Source: Lottia gigantea
Lineage: Eukaryota > Mollusca > Gastropoda > Lottiidae
Length of the DNA stretch: 64,000 nt
Reading direction: 5' to 3'
Assembly (NCBI RefSeq): GCF_000327385.1
Contig: NW_008709715.1
Coordinates: 1,600,752-1,664,751, forward strand
Position numbers and translations under genes: made by a program. The notes under the pieces are model-generated. The model was not told where the DNA came from. It ran no database searches and worked only from the letters and a program-made list of their open reading frames with translations. This document shows positions 60,001-64,000 of this stretch, one piece after another; the stretch's first letter is position 1, and each line of letters begins with the position of its first letter.

Positions 60001-63000
60001 GTTTGTATGAGTAAATCCTGAAAATTTACCAGTTTTACATGTATATTCAAAATTGAAAATGTTATCAATCAAGCAATGAATAATTAGTTAAATATGGGAA
60101 TCTTTTTTTGGATGTTCCAGGTACTTTTATAGTTCTAAATCAAGCAAACACATATATATTTATATAGAACTTAAAAATTTAAATACTTACATCTAATTTA
60201 GAAATAAGTTGGTCTTCTCCAGATTTTAGCCGCATATTCTGTAAATCTTTTAAAGCAGATTCATCTCCTATTTTATAAGCACAGTATCTTATATTAGGAG
60301 ATATTTCCTCTACTCTTTGTTGGTACAGGACTTGAATATCTTCAGTAAATGCAGTTGATAACTTTTCATAAATAGTTCTGTAAATCAATTGCATAAGATA
60401 TCATATAAATATTTTAGGAATTTTAATATTAAGAAGTTTTTCTATTCAAATCAATGATCAAATTGATTAGATTCAATCTTTAATATTTTGCAACATTTAC
60501 ATTATTGACTAATCATTACCATTTATTTTAGTGCAATGTAGTGACATTGAAATTGGTTTTTATTTTATTTCATTTATATCATTTATTTCATTAAGTCCAT
60601 CTAGTATTTGGTTTTTCTTTCAATGGGTATTTTCTTTTTTTTCTTTTTAATACATCATCAATTTATAATTTCAGTGCAAGAATTGAAGTATCAGTTTTTT
60701 TTGTTTTTATTTTTATAATCTTATTGTTTTAGGTCTTTGGACTACCAGTACAAATTTCCATTTTAAGATATTAACCTTAACATTCATGAACATTGCTTTA
60801 ACCCTGTGCCAGTGCCTTCTGTTGGATAGTAACTTGTTACCTTTCAACCAACTCTAAATATTGGAAACTTTACCCAAATCCTGAAAGCTGGGAAATATCT
60901 GAACATAAATAAATGATAGGCCTATCTTGAAGTTGGAGATATATCTTACTTAGCATTACTAAAAGCATCAATAGCTTTCTGCCAGTTATCTGTTTCAAAC
61001 TGTAAACCCCCTAAAATCCATGCATGGTAAGCCTGTAAAGTATAGTTGTAAATAGTATAAAAGCAGTCACAACAGCAAAGTAAATATTTTGATCAAAAAC
61101 GTCAGCTCCACCTTCAGAAATTAAAATGTTTCACAGTGTTATGTTGTTTTCTCCTAAATGCAGGAAATTGTTGAGGAAAATTTTGAAGAAAAGTTTTGCT
61201 CCTGCTCCAGAGCTGAGAAGCTAAGATAAATAAAATTTAATCAGATTGGTAATTATAATAAAAAGAAGTGAAACCTTACCTGGCACTCTAATTTTGTCCT
61301 AGCATCACATTTAGGACTTTCACACAATCTGAGTAATTCACTTGCATGCTGTAAAGCTTTTTTCAACCTCGACACCATGTGAAACTTCTTTCTTGGTTCA
61401 GTGTTTGACTCAGATTTCAGCTGCATGGCATATCCCCAAGCCCTTTCAGCTTCAAATATTGGTAAGTGCAAATATCTGAAATAAAAAATTTTTTTTTTAT
61501 CTGAAAAAGTATCTGAATCAATTAAGTGATTGGGTACTGATTTCAACCAAACAAGAGATCAGAAGAGATCATCAGCAACAGAACTAAAAGAAAAGACTAC
61601 TGTTAAGAATGTATAAAATACATCATTTGGTTGAAAAAGCAACAATAGATATCACAACCTGGGTTTTCAAAGTTTTCATAATCCATTAGATTTAAGACAT
61701 TCAGAAATAAAAAGATACCTTTCATCATTCATCATTTCTGGTGTTATCTTTTTGGGTGCTACCTTATGTTTGGTGCCTTGCGTAAAATGAAGAGATTTAC
61801 GCAAGCGGCGTATTTTTCTGGTACAATAAGACCTGAAATATCCAATTTGACATAAACACCAACAAAAAAAAGATTAATGTTCAATCTTACAAGCCATGTC
61901 AGGAGAAATATAGGTTTCTGAGTACAGGTGCAAATAGGCACTAGGCATCAAGTGTGATGCAGAATTATCAATTCTGTACAGTTGAAAATAGAGAAACTGT
62001 ATACACATATCCAGGACCAGACAAGGTAAGGTGTATCATTCTGTCAGTTATTTTGCAATGGGATGCAAAGGACATTGGCATTTAACAAATTTTAATTTAA
62101 ATATAACAGATTCAAGTTTATTAAAAATTTACCTATAGCGCTGGTGGTCTCCATGACGTAAACCATGTTGTTGCTGTGCCTCCTTTATCAAATGCAAAAC
62201 TGGAAGTTAAAATAATATAACATCTCATATTATGTTGAGTACTGAGTCGAGCTCCACCCAAATAACTTCAAAAGAAACTTTTTTTTCCTGATAAGTGTTG
62301 TTGAACAAGCTAAATTGGCCCCTTTCATTTGATCTTTAAGGGTTGATTTTGAAAAATTTTGATTTTTTCAATCTTAGACTGTGAAACAATACATCATTTC
62401 CGTGTTTCCAATTCTACTAAAACTACCATATGCTTACTTACATTATTGGGTGAGAATGCATGATCGTATGGCCTCAGGCCATTCTATCTGGGCATACAAT
62501 AACATAAATTTCATTACCATATGTTGCAAATTTTGTAGCAAGTTCCACTTTCTGAGACCATTATATAACAAAATGATCACAATTCAAGCGAATAGATATA
62601 GGCCTACCAACATAATACACTGTGTAGGTCTAATTACCACAACTAAAAGTTATGCACCAAATGCTGAAGCCTACAGAGTAGGCTACAGTGTAAATTTATC
62701 ATTATGCAAGAATTTGAATATATCTCAACCAAAGTGTATCAGCATGTAGAGCCAGACCCATTATCCAACTATGTTCAACTTGACTTCAATCTGTCTGATC
62801 TCAGCAAATCAAAGCTGTCCAACTCAAAGCTGTTGAGATTCATACATTTATCATTATGCTAGACCACTCCATAACAGAAGTTAAAATGAGAGGTTTTCAA
62901 TATCCACAGATAATATGCATAGTCTACCTTCTACTGAAAATGATTGCAAAATTGGAGTTTCGTTATCTGTTTGTTCGTCAATATTTTCCCCTTTCTCTGT

Positions 63001-63024
63001 CACGTTTTCTTCGTCGGCAGCCAT
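57033..63024 (-). CDS. SRP68: Signal recognition particle subunit SRP68, 603 aa
   Basis: Twelve exons on the minus strand, in order: 62928-63024, 62133-62199, 61719-61832, 61280-61475, 60950-61032, 60191-60377, 59778-60017, 58886-59107, 58492-58586, 58118-58253, 57705-57842, 57033-57269. They total 1,812 nt in one frame (human about 627 aa). Diagnostic runs are IKEAQQQHGLRHGDHQRYR, RKIRRLRKSL, ERAWGYAMQLKSESNTEPRK, YQQRVEEISPNIRYCAY, EITWRGRTIPIKI and FQPIPSRPLFFDLALNHVEL. The N-terminal half binds and bends SRP RNA. The C-terminal part (exons 11-12) is where SRP72 binds. SRP68/72 are needed for translocation of nascent secretory proteins at the ER. The N terminus lacks the Gly-rich stretch of vertebrates. 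The C terminus ends in LVKGWFWGKK. Confidence 0.96.
57525..57670. mobile_element. Palindromic element in SRP68 intron 11
   Basis: Arms of about 52 bp: TAAGACAATTCTATGGATTG continues to TTCAACATTT, and its inverse ends ATCCATAAAATTGTCTTA, with few mismatches around a loop containing CCTGATGAGCGTGC. A related fragment is at 45,470-45,600. Sequence left of it (57,484-57,520) belongs to the same repeat. Confidence 0.7.
57951..58100. repeat. 33-bp intronic minisatellite, about 4.5 copies
   Basis: Units read approximately AATGTAAAGCAAAAATGTAC followed by AACATTCTTTAGC. They are spaced 33 bp apart and become more diverged to the right. The array fills most of the 275-nt SRP68 intron between exons 11 and 10 and ends close to the exon 10 donor (58,118). 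The open frame on the minus strand is due to the period being a multiple of three. Confidence 0.85.
59533..59757 (+). mobile_element. MITE family A, copy 4, in SRP68 intron 7
   Basis: Begins TTAAAAGGACAGG. It shares TGTTTGACCAAC, GTACCTTAGATTC, TTTTTTAGCTAAGCTTATCA and TATATTCAAGA with the copies at 13.8, 30.0 and 39.0 kb. The right end is eroded. It stops about 20 nt from the donor of SRP68 exon 7 (exon edge 59,778). Confidence 0.75.
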
Positions 63025-64000
63025 TTTCATTGACACGGATGTGATGAAGTTAACCGGAAGTTGCTTTACACGCTAAAATAGGTTTGTCTTATGATCGCAA
63101 TGTACAGCCATACGAATTAATGAAAAATAAAGTTATACATCTCAAACGGACGTAAACGTTATGTGAAACTTATAAATGCAATTATCAATGAAGTTTCTGT
63201 TCTATTTCTTATAGTTAAAAGGGGAATTGTCTTCAATCATAATTATGAAAAATCATTATAAAATCCTCATTCCCCTGAACGTGAAATATACAGTTCAGAT
63301 TTCGATACGTTTATGATCAGAAATACAATATAACCTTTTATGGGAGTTCTATCAATTTAAATGCCTGATTGGCTTGCTTAGAATTTATCGCAAAATTGTT
63401 TGAGGTCGTTTCCTGTCGTATTTCTGCTCGGTTCTTGGTCGTTGCCCGTTTTCGTTGGTCGTTTCCTGGTCGTTTCTGGTTGTTTCTTGTTTTAGTAAGA
63501 CGTGTGTGGGACACAGGATCAGTCATTCAGTGTCTTGATGTCATTAATTAAAATTAGAAAAAAATGTTGTTCCATTTTCATTTTTATAAGCTTTTATTAT
63601 CATAGCCACAAACACTGAAATTTGGTCTAATTTAAATATGACTGATAAAATTTTATATAGACCTGGTTTTCTGTCTCTACACCAGCTGACAACCTTCAAA
63701 TTAGCTGTCAGAGGACTTGAATAGAGTCAGATGTCTCGGTCTAATTATAACCCAATGTTTAGATAGTATTATAATAATTATAATTTTTACTTCGATAGAA
63801 AATTTCTTTGAATGATTTTGTCTCTTAAATGAATTCATTTAATCTTATTAAAGAATGAATTTAGACTTTGTGCCATGTATTTATTTTCATTTTCATAATC
63901 CATTCTCGTCTCTATTGCATATTGGCTGAGAAACTTGTATTCTCAAATTTTGAAGTACTCTGAATGAATTTGGATGACACTTGGAACGCAGTCCCAATAA
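63025..64000. other. SRP68 upstream region
   Basis: Contains the presumed SRP68 promoter. A short GGTCGTTTC-rich stretch at about 63,400-63,490 is a degenerate simple repeat. No further gene is recognised to the window end. Confidence 0.5.
63053..63061. promoter_or_regulatory. ETS motif at the SRP68 promoter
   Basis: ACCGGAAGT lies 29-37 bp upstream of the SRP68 ATG. It is a perfect ETS/GABP-type site, as is common at the start sites of housekeeping genes. Its closeness to the ATG implies a very short 5' leader. Confidence 0.5.

Noticed and set aside
62381-62749. 122-codon plus-strand open frame in SRP68 intron 1
   Set aside because: No recognisable similarity, lies within an intron on the opposite strand, and has no codon or context support.

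Overview
The window is a gene-containing stretch of an AT-rich animal genome. Introns are short to medium with GT-AG borders, and small palindromic DNA transposons are dense. The gene set (a WSC-bearing polycystin-1 homologue, TPPP/p25alpha, TRAPPC13, SRP68) fits a metazoan. A lophotrochozoan, perhaps a gastropod mollusc, is my best guess from base composition and the polycystin architecture, but the sequence alone does not prove it.

Layout. Positions 1-12,150 hold no gene I can support. They contain two large 27-bp minisatellite blocks (725-1,615 and 5,085-7,560) on either side of three to four 0.8-kb tandem units (about 2,330-4,890). Three MITE-like elements follow (7,622-9,225), then a 41-bp tandem array near 10.5-10.8 kb. 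Positions 12,248-41,537 (+) carry one very large polycystin-1-like gene. I rebuilt it as 36 exons (plus a possible 9-nt microexon) that join in one frame into about 3,508 residues: signal peptide, WSC, about eight PKD repeats, REJ, GAIN/GPS, PLAT and 11 membrane spans with a C-terminal channel module. Positions 43,856-45,365 (-) carry a three-exon TPPP gene. About 46.4-53.8 kb is a gene desert with MITE debris. Positions 53,831-55,054 (-) are an intronless, intact TRAPPC13. Positions 57,033-63,024 (-) are a 12-exon SRP68.

How they work together. These are unrelated housekeeping or sensory genes, not an operon or cluster. The polycystin is a ciliary or surface mechano-/chemosensor type protein. 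TPPP acts on microtubules. TRAPPC13 works in ER-Golgi/Golgi vesicle tethering and SRP68 in co-translational ER targeting. TRAPPC13 and SRP68 are in tandem on the minus strand about 2 kb apart, and each has an ETS-like GGAAGT motif just upstream of its start codon.

I found no convincing wholly new system. The items most worth a second look are: the split signal peptide encoded by two tiny exons far upstream of the polycystin body, with an overlapping uORF; a perfect 37-bp inverted repeat in its first intron; the candidate 9-nt microexon in its REJ region; the intronless TRAPPC13; the higher-order structure of the 27-bp arrays; and several MITE families, some nested and some lying beside splice sites.
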